Below, one piece after another: positions 16,354-25,806 of a stretch of 64,000 nt of DNA. The notes beneath the pieces are model-generated. The model worked only from the letters and a program-made list of their open reading frames with translations. It searched no databases and was not told the DNA's origin. The stretch comes from Kineothrix alysoides (GTDB lineage: Bacteria; Bacillota; Clostridia; Lachnospirales; Lachnospiraceae). The stretch lies in contig NZ_JPNB01000002.1 of the NCBI RefSeq assembly GCF_000732725.1, positions 1,364,001 to 1,428,000 of the forward strand. The letters are read 5' to 3'. Position 1 is the stretch's first letter; every line of letters starts with the position of its first letter. The position numbers were made by a program, and so were the translations under genes.

Positions 16354-17385
16354 ATGCGAGCATTATTTATTGGAGGAACCGGAACGATCAGTGCGGCTAT
16401 CTCGAGGCAGTTACTGGAGGAAGGGCATGAGCTGTATTTGATAAACAGAGGAAACCGCAGCGAAACGCTGCCGGAAGGAGTACATTCCATCATTGCGGAT
16501 ATTGGGGATGAGGATAGGGTAAAAGAGCTGCTTGGAGATATGAAATTCGATGTGGTAGCGGATTTCATCGCATTTCAAAAAAAGCAGTTGGAAAGAGACT
16601 ATAGGCTGTTCAAAGGAAGATGTTCCCAGTTCATATTCATCAGCTCGGCATCGGCCTACCAGAAGCCGTTGTCAGATTACCGCATTACGGAGGGAACTCC
16701 TCTTTCCAATCCCTATTGGGAATATTCCAGAAACAAAATAGAAGGCGAAGAATACCTTATGAAGCTGTATAGGGAGGAGGGTTTTCCCGTTACAATCGTA
16801 AGGCCCAGCCATACGTACGATGAACGTTCCGTTCCTCTTGGCGTGCATGGAGATAAGGGAAGCTATCAGGTAATCAAGAGGATGATGGAAGGAAAACCTG
16901 TTATCATTCACGGAGATGGTACTTCGCTTTGGACGATGACACACAACAGCGATTTTGCCAGAGGATTTATAGGACTTATGGATAATATCCATGCGATCGG
17001 CGAGGCAGTGCAGATTACCAGCGATGAAAGTCTTACATGGAATCAGGCATATGAAGCTATTGCCAGAGCTTTGGACGTACCCTTGATAGCTATTCATGTG
17101 TCATCGGAATTTTTGGATGCGAGCAGCGATGAATATGATTTCAAGGGCGGACTTATTGGAGATAAAGCGAATACGGTAGTATTCGATAATCAGAAGTTGA
17201 AGCGTCTCGTTCCGGGCTTCACGGCAAAGGTGAGATACGATCAGGGAATCAGGCAGACGGTGGACTATATTTTATCACACCCGGAATGCCAGAGAGAGGA
17301 TCTTGAATTTGATGCGTGGTGCGATGCGGTTGTGGATGCAATCACAGAGGCCGCGGAAAAAGTGAAGAGCGTACGGAAGAAATAA
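16354..17385 (+). CDS. NAD-dependent epimerase/dehydratase (extended SDR)
   Basis: A 343-residue extended short-chain dehydrogenase. The Rossmann motif is FIGGTGTISAAISRQL. The catalytic Ser region is FISSASAYQK and the YxxxK is YSRNK. The C-terminal substrate domain has the conserved RPSHTYDERS and WTMTHNSDFA. Such proteins act on nucleotide sugars, or bind NAD(P) for related steps. Placed before araC-galK-galT it could supply an epimerase activity, but it is not a classical GalE by motif. A ribosome site (AAAGGAGGAAGG) precedes ATG. Confidence 0.83.
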   Translation: MRALFIGGTGTISAAISRQLLEEGHELYLINRGNRSETLPEGVHSIIADIGDEDRVKELLGDMKFDVVADFIAFQKKQLERDYRLFKGRCSQFIFISSASAYQKPLSDYRITEGTPLSNPYWEYSRNKIEGEEYLMKLYREEGFPVTIVRPSHTYDERSVPLGVHGDKGSYQVIKRMMEGKPVIIHGDGTSLWTMTHNSDFARGFIGLMDNIHAIGEAVQITSDESLTWNQAYEAIARALDVPLIAIHVSSEFLDASSDEYDFKGGLIGDKANTVVFDNQKLKRLVPGFTAKVRYDQGIRQTVDYILSHPECQREDLEFDAWCDAVVDAITEAAEKVKSVRKK

Positions 17386-17419
17386 TGCAAAGATGTAATG
17401 GCGTGAGGAGCTTGAAAAG

Positions 17420-18322
17420 ATGGAAAAGGCTTATAAGTTGGAATTTGCGGGGGAGAAGACGGGGAGCTTGTATGTGAATTGCTGCGGCTGTTCGAAGACC
17501 GAGCCGCTTCATAGCTTTGGGCCGGCCCTAAAGCCTCATTATTTGATTCATTATGTTTTGAGCGGCAAGGGTAAGCTTTCCATCGGAGAAACGGTTTATC
17601 CGCTGGAAGCAGGATACGGCTTTTTGATTACGCCGGAGGAATTGGCTTTTTATCAGTCGGATGAAGAGAATCCATGGACCTATGTGTGGGTCGGCTTCAG
17701 CGGGACAAGCGCGGAGGAATATGTGAAGTCCATCGGTTTGTCCGTGACGCATCCGGTGTTTAAATCGGACCGTTCCGATGAATTGTATCAAATCGTAAGG
17801 GATATGATGGAGCACAATACTTTCGGGATAGCCGATGACCTTCGAAGGAACGGACAGCTTGGAATTTTTCTCTCCATCATCGCCGAGGGGGTGCCGGTTA
17901 CAGACAAAAATGAAAGCGACAGGGCGAATATTTATGTGCGAAAGGCCGTAGAGTTCATTCAGGGAAATTACTGCAACCCCATAAAGGTGACGGATGTAGC
18001 AGATTATGTATGTATTAATAGGAGTTATTTATACACCCTTTTTCAAAACTCACTGGGAATATCGCCGCAGCAGTTCCTGATGACCTTCCGCATCGCCAAA
18101 GCGACGGAGCTTTTGCAGCTTACGACACTTTCTGTGGAGAGCGTCGCTCTTTCCTGCGGCTATCAGGACCCGATTGTATTCACGAAAGCATTTAGACAGA
18201 TGAAAAAAATGTCTCCCTCTGCTTACCGGAAGGATATTGCAAAAGGAGAAACGAGAAGAAACAAAGAACATCTGGAACAGGTGGAGGAATTTATTGATCA
18301 AATCAATCGGATAAAGAATTAA
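17420..18322 (+). CDS. AraC-family transcriptional regulator
   Basis: A 300-residue regulator. The N-terminal cupin-like sensor (residues about 20-150) contains the sugar-pocket pattern GYGFLITPEELAFYQSDEEN-PWTYVWVGF. The C-terminal double helix-turn-helix (residues about 175-280) has VTDVADYVCINRSYLYTLF and VALSCGYQDPIVFTKAFRQM. It is of the type that controls galactoside and raffinose genes. It sits just before galK-galT and probably activates them in response to galactose or a galactoside. Confidence 0.88.
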   Translation: MEKAYKLEFAGEKTGSLYVNCCGCSKTEPLHSFGPALKPHYLIHYVLSGKGKLSIGETVYPLEAGYGFLITPEELAFYQSDEENPWTYVWVGFSGTSAEEYVKSIGLSVTHPVFKSDRSDELYQIVRDMMEHNTFGIADDLRRNGQLGIFLSIIAEGVPVTDKNESDRANIYVRKAVEFIQGNYCNPIKVTDVADYVCINRSYLYTLFQNSLGISPQQFLMTFRIAKATELLQLTTLSVESVALSCGYQDPIVFTKAFRQMKKMSPSAYRKDIAKGETRRNKEHLEQVEEFIDQINRIKN

Positions 18323-18421
18323 ACAGTTAACATTTTGACAGGTAATTGCAACAAAGCATCATGGAATTTATACGCCGGTTTATTATAATTCTAAGTAAAG
18401 AGATAACTACTGCAAATTATG

Positions 18422-18490
18422 GTTACTGTTCACTCAGTAGCTTAACACTTGCTGTTAAGTTACGTAAGAACGTGATACGAGGGATGATTT
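18422..18490 (+). repeat. Dispersed repeat, truncated copy (outer-element type)
   Basis: This stretch begins with the terminal sequence GTTACTGTTCAC. By eye it matches, with scattered mismatches, the complement of the element at 38536-38814 once that element's inner insertion is removed. Here the sequence CTTAACACTTGCTGTTAAG is continuous, so this copy represents the uninserted state. The other end is missing. The copy occupies the leader before galK. The rest of 18323-18520 shows only the galK ribosome site. Confidence 0.7.
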
Positions 18491-18520
18491 TAACAGAAAG
18501 AGACGGGTATAGGTGGGAAT

Positions 18521-19690
18521 ATGAAAGAAATGATGTTGAAGAAGTTTGAGGAAGTGTTTGGAAACAGCGCTCAGGCGAAGGTTTACTTCGCGCCGGGACG
18601 CGTTAACATGATAGGCGAGCATACCGATTATAATGCAGGACATGTTTTTCCCTGCGCGCTTACCATGGGTACCTATGGCGCAGCGATAAAAAGAGAGGAC
18701 AAGAAGCTTCGCTTTTATTCCATGAATTTCGAGTCGCTGGGAATTATCGAATCTAATATGGAGGATTTGAAGCCGGAGAAGGAAGCTGACTGGACAAATT
18801 ATCCGAAGGGCGTTATGTGGGCCTTCGAAAAGAAGGGATATGAGATTCCCTGCGGAATGGATTTGCTTTTAAATGGAAATATACCTAACGGTTCAGGATT
18901 ATCCTCTTCCGCATCGGTGGAAGTTCTTACGGGTTATATCCTGAGAGAATTCTACGGTTTCGATGTGAGCAATCAGGACTTGGCGCTGATAGGGCAGTAT
19001 TCCGAGAATAACTTCAATGGGGTTAACTGCGGCATTATGGATCAATTCGCAATCGCCATGGGCAAAAAAGGACATGCTATCTTCCTCGATACCGCGGACC
19101 TTTCCTTCGAATACGCACCTATTAAGCTGGAGAACGCGAAGATCGTCATCGCATGCAGCAATAAAAAACGTGGTCTGGGCGATTCTAAATATAACGAAAG
19201 AAGAAACGAATGTGAAACGGCGCTTGCAGAGATTCAGGCGGCAGTGGGAATCGATGGTTTGGGAGATTTGACCGAGGAGCAGTTCGAGCTTTATAAATCT
19301 ATGATTAAGGATGAGGTTCGCATACAGCGTGCAAGACATGCGGTATATGAGAATCAGAGAACGATAAAAGCAGTAGAGGCCTTGAAGAACAACGATGTAG
19401 TGCTGTTCGGAAAGCTTATGAACGAATCTCATGTCTCCCTTCGGGATGATTATGAAGTCACTGGCATAGAGTTGGATACTCTGGCAGAAGAAGCTTGGAA
19501 AATAGACGGCTGCATCGGTTCCCGAATGACCGGCGCCGGTTTCGGCGGCTGTACGGTAAGTATCGTTAAGACGGAGGCCATCGATACTTTTATAGAAAAG
19601 GTCGGCGCTGCATATAAAGAGAAAATCGGATATGCTGCTGATTTTTATGCGGTAGAAATCGGAGACGGTCCTTCAGAAATTTGTGATTAA
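18521..19690 (+). CDS. galK: Galactokinase
   Basis: A 389-residue GHMP kinase that phosphorylates galactose to galactose-1-phosphate with ATP. The galactokinase signature PGRVNMIGEHTDYNAGHV is at about residues 26-43, the ATP loop PNGSGLSSSASVEV at about 122-135, and the C-terminal GHMP motif SRMTGAGFGGCTVSIV near 329. It is followed by galT after 15 nt, giving the first two Leloir steps. A GGTGGGAAT ribosome site precedes ATG. Confidence 0.97.
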   Translation: MKEMMLKKFEEVFGNSAQAKVYFAPGRVNMIGEHTDYNAGHVFPCALTMGTYGAAIKREDKKLRFYSMNFESLGIIESNMEDLKPEKEADWTNYPKGVMWAFEKKGYEIPCGMDLLLNGNIPNGSGLSSSASVEVLTGYILREFYGFDVSNQDLALIGQYSENNFNGVNCGIMDQFAIAMGKKGHAIFLDTADLSFEYAPIKLENAKIVIACSNKKRGLGDSKYNERRNECETALAEIQAAVGIDGLGDLTEEQFELYKSMIKDEVRIQRARHAVYENQRTIKAVEALKNNDVVLFGKLMNESHVSLRDDYEVTGIELDTLAEEAWKIDGCIGSRMTGAGFGGCTVSIVKTEAIDTFIEKVGAAYKEKIGYAADFYAVEIGDGPSEICD

Positions 19691-19705
19691 GAAGGAGCCG
19701 ATGAG

Positions 19706-21223
19706 ATGATACTGCAAGATATTGAGAAATTGGTTCTGTATGGCTTGCATACGGGACTGATTGAGGAAGAAGACAAAATATATACCATCAATAAATTGAT
19801 TGAACTATTTGAACTCGACAGCCCGGGAGAATGCGGCAGCAGTGCAGAAGCAGAAGAATCGGCAGAAGAGGATTTGGAAAGTATCCTGAAAAGAATGATG
19901 GATTATGCTTATGAAGCCGGCATTGTGCCGGAGGACGGAATTGTATACAGAGACTTGTTCGATACAAAGATTATGGGAATGCTCGTACCCCGGCCAAGCG
20001 AGGTGATTCGCAGATTCAAGGAGTTATATGCGATAAGTCCCGGGAAGGCGACAGATTTTTATTATCAGTTCAGTCAGGATACGGATTATATCAGAAGATA
20101 CCGCATTAAGAAGGACAAGAAATGGCTGGCATCTACAAAGTACGGCGACTTGGATATTACCATCAACCTTTCCAAGCCGGAGAAAGACCCCAAGGCTATA
20201 GCGGCAGCCAGAAACGCCAAGCCAAACGGTTATCCGAAGTGCCTGCTTTGCAGGGAGAACGAAGGCTATGCAGGGCACGTAAGCCATCCGGCAAGACAGA
20301 ATCACAGAGTGATTCCTGTGGAAATCAACGGCTCCCAGTGGGGACTGCAATACTCCCCATATGTATACTATAATGAGCATTGCATCGTATTCAACTCGGC
20401 CCACGTGCCGATGAAGATCGACCATGCTGCTTTTTGCAAGCTTTTCGATTTCGTAAAGCAGTTCCCGCACTATTTCGTAGGCTCCAATGCCGACCTGCCT
20501 ATTGTGGGAGGCTCCATTTTAAGCCATGACCATTTTCAGGGCGGTCATTATGAATTCGCCATGGCGAAAGCATCGGTGGAGAGAAACTTTCAAGTGCAAG
20601 GCTTTGAAGACGTGGAGGCGGGCATCGTGAATTGGCCCATGTCCGTTATTCGCATATCCTCTAAGGACAGCGGCCGCCTTATTGCGCTTGCCGATATAAT
20701 CTTGGAAAAATGGCGCGGTTATACCGATGAGCAGGCTTTTATCCATGCATACACAGGAGAAGAACCCCACAATACCATTACTCCAATCGCAAGGAAGCGT
20801 GGAAATAACTTCGAACTGGATCTGGTGCTTCGCAACAATATTACGACCGGGGAACACCCTATGGGAGTATATCACCCCCATGCAAAGCTTCATCATATTA
20901 AGAAAGAAAACATTGGCCTGATTGAGGTTATGGGGCTCGCCGTGCTGCCGGCCAGATTGAAGGATGAAATGGACGACCTGGCAAAGGCCATATTAGAGGA
21001 AGCAGATATTCGTAAGGACGAAGTTCTGGAAAAACATGCGGACTGGGTAGAAGAATTCCTTCCGAAATATGAAGCTGCCGGCCGTGACACAAAAGAAAAA
21101 CTAATGGAAATATTGCAGAAAGAAATCGGCGATGTATTTATGCAGGTGCTTGAAGATGCCGGAGTTTATAAGAGAACGCCGGAAGGCAAGCTTGCATTTG
21201 ACAGATTTATCAGTACGTTATAA
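19706..21223 (+). CDS. galT: UDP-glucose-hexose-1-phosphate uridylyltransferase, class II
   Basis: A 505-residue protein of the Gram-positive GalT2 class, longer than the enterobacterial enzyme. Recognisable parts are YPKCLLCRENEGYAGHVSHP, the substrate region NEHCIVFNSAHVPMKI, GGSILSHDHFQGGHYEFA and YTGEEPHNTITPIARKRG. It exchanges UDP between UDP-glucose and galactose-1-phosphate. It is in one operon with galK. Confidence 0.96.
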   Translation: MILQDIEKLVLYGLHTGLIEEEDKIYTINKLIELFELDSPGECGSSAEAEESAEEDLESILKRMMDYAYEAGIVPEDGIVYRDLFDTKIMGMLVPRPSEVIRRFKELYAISPGKATDFYYQFSQDTDYIRRYRIKKDKKWLASTKYGDLDITINLSKPEKDPKAIAAARNAKPNGYPKCLLCRENEGYAGHVSHPARQNHRVIPVEINGSQWGLQYSPYVYYNEHCIVFNSAHVPMKIDHAAFCKLFDFVKQFPHYFVGSNADLPIVGGSILSHDHFQGGHYEFAMAKASVERNFQVQGFEDVEAGIVNWPMSVIRISSKDSGRLIALADIILEKWRGYTDEQAFIHAYTGEEPHNTITPIARKRGNNFELDLVLRNNITTGEHPMGVYHPHAKLHHIKKENIGLIEVMGLAVLPARLKDEMDDLAKAILEEADIRKDEVLEKHADWVEEFLPKYEAAGRDTKEKLMEILQKEIGDVFMQVLEDAGVYKRTPEGKLAFDRFISTL

Positions 21224-21323
21224 AAGAGCTGATAGGCAGAAAGTATTAATAAACAGAAATATTAGTAAATAGAAAATATTAATTAACACAATATATTAAT
21301 TAATAAAAAATATTAACAAATAG

Positions 21324-21366
21324 AATGCGCCTTGAAAATCACTTTCAAGGTGCATTTTAAGTTTTC
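21324..21366 (+). terminator. Terminator of the gal operon
   Basis: AATGCGCCTTGAAA, loop ATCAC, TTTCAAGGTGCATT: a 14-bp stem with one wobble, then TTAAGTTTT. The interval 21224-21323 is made of degenerate A/T-rich repeats. Confidence 0.85.
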
Positions 21367-21493
21367 AAAATGACGTGGACTTAACCATGAATATATGGCA
21401 TAATTTTCTGGTAGGAACGCAAACGGGAGGGCTTGCAAATTGATGCAATACGATAACAATAAAACCGGTTTTTTTCATAGTGGAGGAATTGAA

Positions 21494-22501
21494 ATGGATG
21501 TAAAAAAATTAATCGATAACGATTTTAGAGGTGTCGCACTTGCTATAAAAAATGATAAAATTATTTGCGAGCACCAAAGCGGATATGCGGACTTACCCAA
21601 TAAGGTTTCCAATACCTTAGATACGAAATTTGCCAGTGCGTCTGCTGGTAAAGCATTTGTTGCTGTGGGCATTTTACAGTTGATCGAGCGTAAAGAATTG
21701 AACTTTAGCGATACCCTGGGCGCTCTTTTTGATATTGATTTGCATAATATAGATCCGGATGTAACAGTCGAACAGCTGTTAACACATACTTCGGGAGTTC
21801 CGGATTATTTTGATGAAAGTATTATGGAAGAATATGAAGAACTGTGGGAAGATTTCCCCAACTATAAAATAAGGCGAAACGCCGACTTGCTGCCCTTATT
21901 TATCGATAAGGATATGATGTATCCCCGGGGAGCGAAGTTTCAATATAATAATACAGGATATGTATTGCTTGCGCTAATCATCGAGAAGGTAACAGGAATC
22001 GAGTTTGACAAGTATTTACAAACCAATGTATTTGATGTATGCGGCATGAAATCGACAGGGTATTATGAGTTGGACAGACTCCCTGCGAAATGCGCCAATA
22101 ATTACATATATTGCGAGGATACAGACAACTATCGCACGAATATATTCAGCGTCGATGCCAAAGGAACCGGCGCCGGCGGCGCCTATATAACAGCAACGGA
22201 TATCGTGAATTTCTGGAAGGGCATAATAAGCTATCAATTGCTTTCAAAAGAACTGACTCTTAAAATGCTGAGCAAGCAGAGCGGAGACGGACAGGATAGT
22301 GAAGAAGGATATTACGGATATGGTTTTTGGATTATTGATAATGATGAAGCGGACGACATTGCATATTTCCAAGGATGCGATCCGGGTGTAAGCTTTATAT
22401 CGGAGTATAATCCTAAGAGTAATTTAATTTCTGTTATTGTCAGTAATTATGGGGATGATGTTTGGAAGGAAATGGGGAAGATAAGAAAAGCAACCTCTTG
22501 A
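21494..22501 (+). CDS. Serine hydrolase of the beta-lactamase/DD-peptidase family
   Basis: A 335-residue class C-type serine hydrolase without an evident signal peptide. The active-site SxxK is in SASAGKAF at about residue 50, the YxN is in FQYNNTGYVLL, and the VEQLLTHTSGVPDY region is a family marker. It probably acts on peptides or esters rather than antibiotics. The start at 21494 is chosen for GTGGAGGAATTGAA in front, instead of ATGs at 21440 or 21443. Confidence 0.85.
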   Translation: MDVKKLIDNDFRGVALAIKNDKIICEHQSGYADLPNKVSNTLDTKFASASAGKAFVAVGILQLIERKELNFSDTLGALFDIDLHNIDPDVTVEQLLTHTSGVPDYFDESIMEEYEELWEDFPNYKIRRNADLLPLFIDKDMMYPRGAKFQYNNTGYVLLALIIEKVTGIEFDKYLQTNVFDVCGMKSTGYYELDRLPAKCANNYIYCEDTDNYRTNIFSVDAKGTGAGGAYITATDIVNFWKGIISYQLLSKELTLKMLSKQSGDGQDSEEGYYGYGFWIIDNDEADDIAYFQGCDPGVSFISEYNPKSNLISVIVSNYGDDVWKEMGKIRKATS

Positions 22502-22526
22502 TTTCAGGAGGGGGAAGGCCTGTGCC

Positions 22527-22572
22527 TTTCATTTATTTGCAAAGAGGACTCCCATCGGAAAAATAAATGAAA
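22527..22572. other. Inverted repeat in intergenic region
   Basis: TTTCATTTATT and its exact complement are separated by 24 nt. No T-run follows. It lies between the hydrolase stop and the radical SAM gene. Confidence 0.35.
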
Positions 22573-22649
22573 ACGTTAATTATAAACACTCTCTTATTAA
22601 ATAATTTGCATCATAACACTTTTCAATAGGAAAGGATATAGCTGAAACT

Positions 22650-24461
22650 GTGAAATTCTTACTGACTGCTTTAAATGCAAAATACATTCATTCCAATCCC
22701 GCGTTGTACAGCCTTCGTGCTTACGCGGGACAGGAGTATGTCCCTCATATTGCAATTGCTGAATACACGATCAATCACAGGGTAGAAAGCATATTGTCCG
22801 ACATTTACAAACACCGTCCCGATGTTATAGCCTTTTCCTGCTATATCTGGAATTTCCGCATGATACGTGAAATTATCACAGAGCTTCATAAGATTATGCC
22901 AACCCTCCCCATATGGCTGGGCGGCCCTGAGGTTTCCTTCGATGCAGAAAAGCTATTGAAGGAATATCCTATGATTACCGGAGTAATGATAGGAGAAGGT
23001 GAGAAGACATTTCTCAGCTTACTGCAATATTACTTACAGATCTTAGAAAAGGATTCCTTGTATGAAGATTCCTCGAAGCCTTTTCCTGACTTTTCACAGG
23101 GATCATTTCTCAATGAAATTCCGGGCATTGTATTTCGTGCCGGAGAGAATATTATAACGACCAAATTGCAAGAACTGACCGATATCAGCACGCTCCCCTT
23201 TTTGTATGAGAACCTTGAACCCTTCCAAAACAGGATCATATACTACGAAACGAGCAGAGGCTGCCCCTATCGCTGCAGCTATTGCTTATCCTCCATCGAT
23301 AAGAAGGTACGCCTGAGGGACGTGGAGATTGTGAAAAAGGAACTTCAATTTTTCCTGGATAACCGCGTGGCTCAAGTAAAATTCGTGGATAGGACCTTCA
23401 ACTGCAGTCACCGGCACGCCATGGAGATATGGCGATACATTCACGAGCACGACAACGGAATGACCAACTTTCATTTCGAGATTGCCGCAGAAATAATAAG
23501 TGAGGAACAGCTCGAAATCTTATCCGAAATGCGCCCGGGACTGGTGCAGCTCGAAATAGGAGTACAGTCCACAAACCCCACGACATTGAAAGAAATCAAT
23601 CGTTCCATGGATATGGATAAATTGAAGTATATTGTGACACGAATCCATAGCGGAAATAACGTGCATATACATCTGGATTTGATAGCGGGCCTTCCTTATG
23701 AGGATTACCATAGCTTCAGCCAATCCTTCAATGAAGTGTATGCCATGAGACCCCAGCAGTTGCAGCTGGGCTTCCTAAAAGTGTTAAAGGGATCGCCTAT
23801 GCATGAAAAAGCTGGAAGCTATGGAATAAATTACACCAGCGAGCCTCCCTATGAAGTGCTATACTCCAAGTGGATGCCCTATGATAAGTTGTGCGATTTA
23901 AAGCGGATAGAAGAAATGGTAGAGCTGTATTATAACAGCAATCAGTTCACGCATACGCTGCCGGTGCTGGAAGGGGCTTTTGAGGGGGCATTCTCCATGT
24001 ACGAAAGGCTTGCAGAATATTATGAGGAAAGCGGATACTTCCTGAACAGTCCGTCGAGAGTGTACCGGTATGAAGTGCTCCTTCGATTCGCCTGTCGTTA
24101 TGATAAGGAGAAAGAAGAGCTTTACAAAGAGCTCCTGACCTACGATATATATTTGAGAGAGAATATGAAGAGCAGACCCGGTTTTTCCAAGGATCTGACA
24201 GTCTATAAAGAACAGCTTCAGAATTTTTATAAAGAGGAAGAAAAATTGAGGGAACAGCTTCCGTTGTATGCAGAATATCAGCCCAGGCAAATCGCAAAGA
24301 TGACACATATAGAAGCATTTTCCTATGCCGTATGGGAGGACAATCTCGATAAACGTATGAGCAGAGCCAAGTCGCCCACGGCAGTACTATTCGATTACAG
24401 ACAAAGGAGTCCGCTTACGAACGAGGCGAGAATACTGCTCGTTCCTATGGAGGAAGGATAA
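22650..24461 (+). CDS. B12-binding-domain radical SAM protein (DUF4080 type)
   Basis: A 603-residue protein. The N-terminal cobalamin-binding-like region (residues 1-130) contains LTALNAKYIHSNPAL and PIWLGGPEVSFDAEK. The radical SAM core has TSRGCPYRCSYCLSS (CxxxCxxC) at about residue 205. The C-terminal part matches DUF4080 proteins by overall layout. It probably performs an AdoMet radical reaction on an unknown substrate. The start is GTG at 22650 after GGAAAGGAT. It is followed directly by nth (the stop abuts the next ATG), so the genes are co-transcribed. Confidence 0.87.
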   Translation: MKFLLTALNAKYIHSNPALYSLRAYAGQEYVPHIAIAEYTINHRVESILSDIYKHRPDVIAFSCYIWNFRMIREIITELHKIMPTLPIWLGGPEVSFDAEKLLKEYPMITGVMIGEGEKTFLSLLQYYLQILEKDSLYEDSSKPFPDFSQGSFLNEIPGIVFRAGENIITTKLQELTDISTLPFLYENLEPFQNRIIYYETSRGCPYRCSYCLSSIDKKVRLRDVEIVKKELQFFLDNRVAQVKFVDRTFNCSHRHAMEIWRYIHEHDNGMTNFHFEIAAEIISEEQLEILSEMRPGLVQLEIGVQSTNPTTLKEINRSMDMDKLKYIVTRIHSGNNVHIHLDLIAGLPYEDYHSFSQSFNEVYAMRPQQLQLGFLKVLKGSPMHEKAGSYGINYTSEPPYEVLYSKWMPYDKLCDLKRIEEMVELYYNSNQFTHTLPVLEGAFEGAFSMYERLAEYYEESGYFLNSPSRVYRYEVLLRFACRYDKEKEELYKELLTYDIYLRENMKSRPGFSKDLTVYKEQLQNFYKEEEKLREQLPLYAEYQPRQIAKMTHIEAFSYAVWEDNLDKRMSRAKSPTAVLFDYRQRSPLTNEARILLVPMEEG

Positions 24462-25121
24462 ATGACGAAAAAAACGAAAGAAATCCTAGACCTATTGGAT
24501 GAGAGATACGGCACAGAATATCGTTGTTCACTGGACCATGAAAATGCGTGGCAGCTGCTGATTGCTACGATTTTAAGCGCTCAGTGTACAGATGCCAGAG
24601 TGAACGTGGTAACGGCAGATTTGTTCCGTAAATATCCCGGTGTGGAAGCGTTTGCGGAGGCGGAGCTTTCTGAGCTGGAAAAGGATATTCATTCCACCGG
24701 ATTCTACCGTAATAAGGCTAAGAACATTATTGCCTGCTGCAAGGAGCTGATGGAACGGTTTGACGGAGAAATACCCCGCTCGCTGGAGAACCTCACTTCC
24801 CTTGCGGGTGTAGGGAGAAAGACGGCGAACGTTATCAGAGGAAATATTTACAACGAGCCGAGCATCGTGGTGGATACTCATGTAAAACGGATTTCCAAAA
24901 AGCTGGGACTGACAAAGGAAGAGGACCCGCTGAAGGTCGAAATGGATTTGATGAAGGCGCTGCCAAAAGAGCATTGGATTCTCTGGAATATTCAGATTAT
25001 TACCTTGGGAAGAGAAATATGTAAGGCACCTACCCCAAAATGCGAGGAGTGCTTTTTGCAGGAGCAGTGTGACGATTACCGGAAACGGAATAAAGATAGG
25101 AAAAAGAAGAATGATAAATGA
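24462..25121 (+). CDS. nth: Endonuclease III
   Basis: A 219-residue base-excision glycosylase/AP lyase that removes oxidised pyrimidines. The helix-hairpin-helix with catalytic Lys is LTSLAGVGRKTANVIRG, and the catalytic Asp is in VVDTHVKR. The four-cysteine Fe-S cluster loop is C-x6-C-x2-C-x5-C in CKAPTPKCEECFLQEQC. Its 3' end overlaps the start of the exonuclease gene. Confidence 0.96.
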   Translation: MTKKTKEILDLLDERYGTEYRCSLDHENAWQLLIATILSAQCTDARVNVVTADLFRKYPGVEAFAEAELSELEKDIHSTGFYRNKAKNIIACCKELMERFDGEIPRSLENLTSLAGVGRKTANVIRGNIYNEPSIVVDTHVKRISKKLGLTKEEDPLKVEMDLMKALPKEHWILWNIQIITLGREICKAPTPKCEECFLQEQCDDYRKRNKDRKKKNDK

Positions 25122-25806
25122 TTACGTATCTCTGGACCTGGAGACTACCGGCTTGAATACGAAGCATGACAGAATCATAGAAGTTGGCGCGGTAAGGGTG
25201 AGGGAAGGAAAAGTGACAGATACCTTCCAGCGCTTCGTAAACCCCGGAAGGGCCTTAAGTGAAACGGTATGCACTCTGACAGGTATTACGGAGCAGATGC
25301 TTGAGAGCGCTCCGGAAATAGGAAGTGTTCTTCCTGAGCTTCTGGAATTCATCGGAGGAGATATTTTGCTGGGACACCGCATCTTATTCGATTATTCCTT
25401 CTTAAAGAGAACTGCGGTGAATCAAAAGATGACATTTGAAAAGGAAGGAATCGATACGCTGAAGCTGGCGAGAAAGTTTTTGCCAGATTTGGAAAGCAGG
25501 AAGCTGGAAGACTTATGCAGCTATTACAAGATAGAGCATAAAGCCCATAGAGCCTTAGGAGATGCGCAGGCGGCTTCCGATTTGTTCCTTAAATTATCGG
25601 AGCTTTTTTATAATGAAAAGGACTTTAAACCGCAAAAGCTGATTTATCAGGCGAAAAGAGAGACTCCTATCACGAAGCCTCAAAAAGAACGGTTATATAA
25701 ATTGCTGGACCAGCATAAAATTAATATTGACTATGATGTGGACAAGCTTACGAGAAACGAGGCGAGCAGAATTACCGATAAGATTCTTGCAAAATATGGA
25801 CGATAG
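25111..25806 (+). CDS. DnaQ-type 3'-5' exonuclease
   Basis: A 231-residue DEDD exonuclease related to DNA polymerase III epsilon. ExoI is YVSLDLETTGL, ExoII is in LGHRILFDYSFL and ExoIII is HRALGDAQAASDLF. After the nuclease (residues about 1-165) comes a small C-terminal domain (ITKPQKERLYKLLDQHKI to SRITDKILAKYG), often appended in Clostridia. The start at 25111 overlaps nth by 11 nt; an open frame extends back to 25069 inside nth and is not used. It is probably a repair or proofreading nuclease in the nth operon. Confidence 0.9.
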   Translation: MINDYVSLDLETTGLNTKHDRIIEVGAVRVREGKVTDTFQRFVNPGRALSETVCTLTGITEQMLESAPEIGSVLPELLEFIGGDILLGHRILFDYSFLKRTAVNQKMTFEKEGIDTLKLARKFLPDLESRKLEDLCSYYKIEHKAHRALGDAQAASDLFLKLSELFYNEKDFKPQKLIYQAKRETPITKPQKERLYKLLDQHKINIDYDVDKLTRNEASRITDKILAKYGR

